From contig CM022667.1 in NCBI GenBank assembly GCA_012295275.1, positions 14,438,168 to 14,502,167 on the forward strand: DNA of 64,000 nt, in the 5' to 3' direction. Origin of the DNA: Chrysomallon squamiferum (Eukaryota > Mollusca > Gastropoda > Neomphalida > Peltospiridae). Both the position numbers and the translations under genes were made by a program. Shown piece after piece: positions 63,631 through 64,000 of this stretch. The notes under the pieces are model-generated. The model was not told the DNA's origin and did not search any database. It saw nothing but the letters and a program-made list of their open reading frames with translations. Numbering within the stretch: position 1 is the first letter of the stretch; each line of letters opens with the position of its first letter.

Positions 63631-64000
63631 GAAAACCTAGCTATCCAAGGAGATAACGAGAGACACATTTCTATGAAGACTCTGTTTTTGTCTTAATGTA
63701 ATTAAAGAGTATCAATTTTGTCAGCTTGTAAAACTGTATCAGTGCTGTTGCTCAAGCAGGAAAATACTTTATTGATCAAGACTGGATTTGTTTTTGGCTT
63801 GGGTGGTAAACACAACTTGATTTATTCTGGCACAACGTCCCATGATGTTGTCGTACAGGTCATAATCATGGCAGGAATAAATAAAAATAAAAATTATTTT
63901 ATAAAAAAAAAAAAAAAAAAAAAAATGGTCAGAAAGTCCTGAATGAGACACTCATATGAAAATGTAAAGCACAAAAGCCTGTTTGTCGTGAGTTTTGATT

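Overview
This is a eukaryotic, intron-rich, AT-rich nuclear segment from an invertebrate animal. All protein-coding genes I can name are metazoan, splice sites are GT-AG, and the non-coding DNA is crowded with AAT/ATT, AC, CT and poly-A/T runs. Protein divergence from the human versions and the type of retroelements suggest a lophotrochozoan, perhaps a mollusc, but the sequence alone does not fix the species. Human comparisons below are from memory, not from a database search.

Layout from left to right. (1) 446-18844, minus strand: TRPC4AP (TRUSS). Twenty exons keep one reading frame; the C-terminus lies off the left edge. Its 8.4-kb second intron holds a decayed Ty3/gypsy LTR retrotransposon (about 10432-15737, plus strand) that contains remains of a Mutator-like transposase and a tandem copy of its own integrase segment. 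(2) About 18845-21751: a spacer with NRF-1-like sites near TRPC4AP and ETS/YY1-like sites near a divergent 455-codon ORF of unknown function (21752-23119, plus). (3) 23120-32735: gene-poor, simple repeats plus a few less AT-rich islands. (4) 32736-37117, minus: ATMIN/ASCIZ, with four zinc-finger-like units followed by a long tail rich in TQT motifs that match LC8 dynein light chain sites. (5) 38656-42894, minus: EXOSC7 (Rrp42), complete in nine exons and 291 codons. (6) 43390 to past 57325, plus: a DHHC palmitoyltransferase of the ZDHHC3/7 type, incomplete at the C-terminus. Its start codon appears to be made by splicing.

The proteins serve unrelated processes: ubiquitin ligase substrate recognition, transcription linked to dynein light chain, RNA decay, and Golgi protein palmitoylation. 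The organisation is informative, though. EXOSC7 and ZDHHC3 lie head-to-head with under 0.5 kb between their starts, the same arrangement as in human 3p21.31, so this looks like an old bidirectional promoter pair. I found no prokaryotic-type system, CRISPR array, rRNA or convincing functional tRNA gene. The most notable points are the splice-created ATG, the conserved divergent pair, the retroelement/MULE composite, a 32-bp HindIII-bearing minisatellite, and several GC-richer islands in the ZDHHC introns that may be regulatory.
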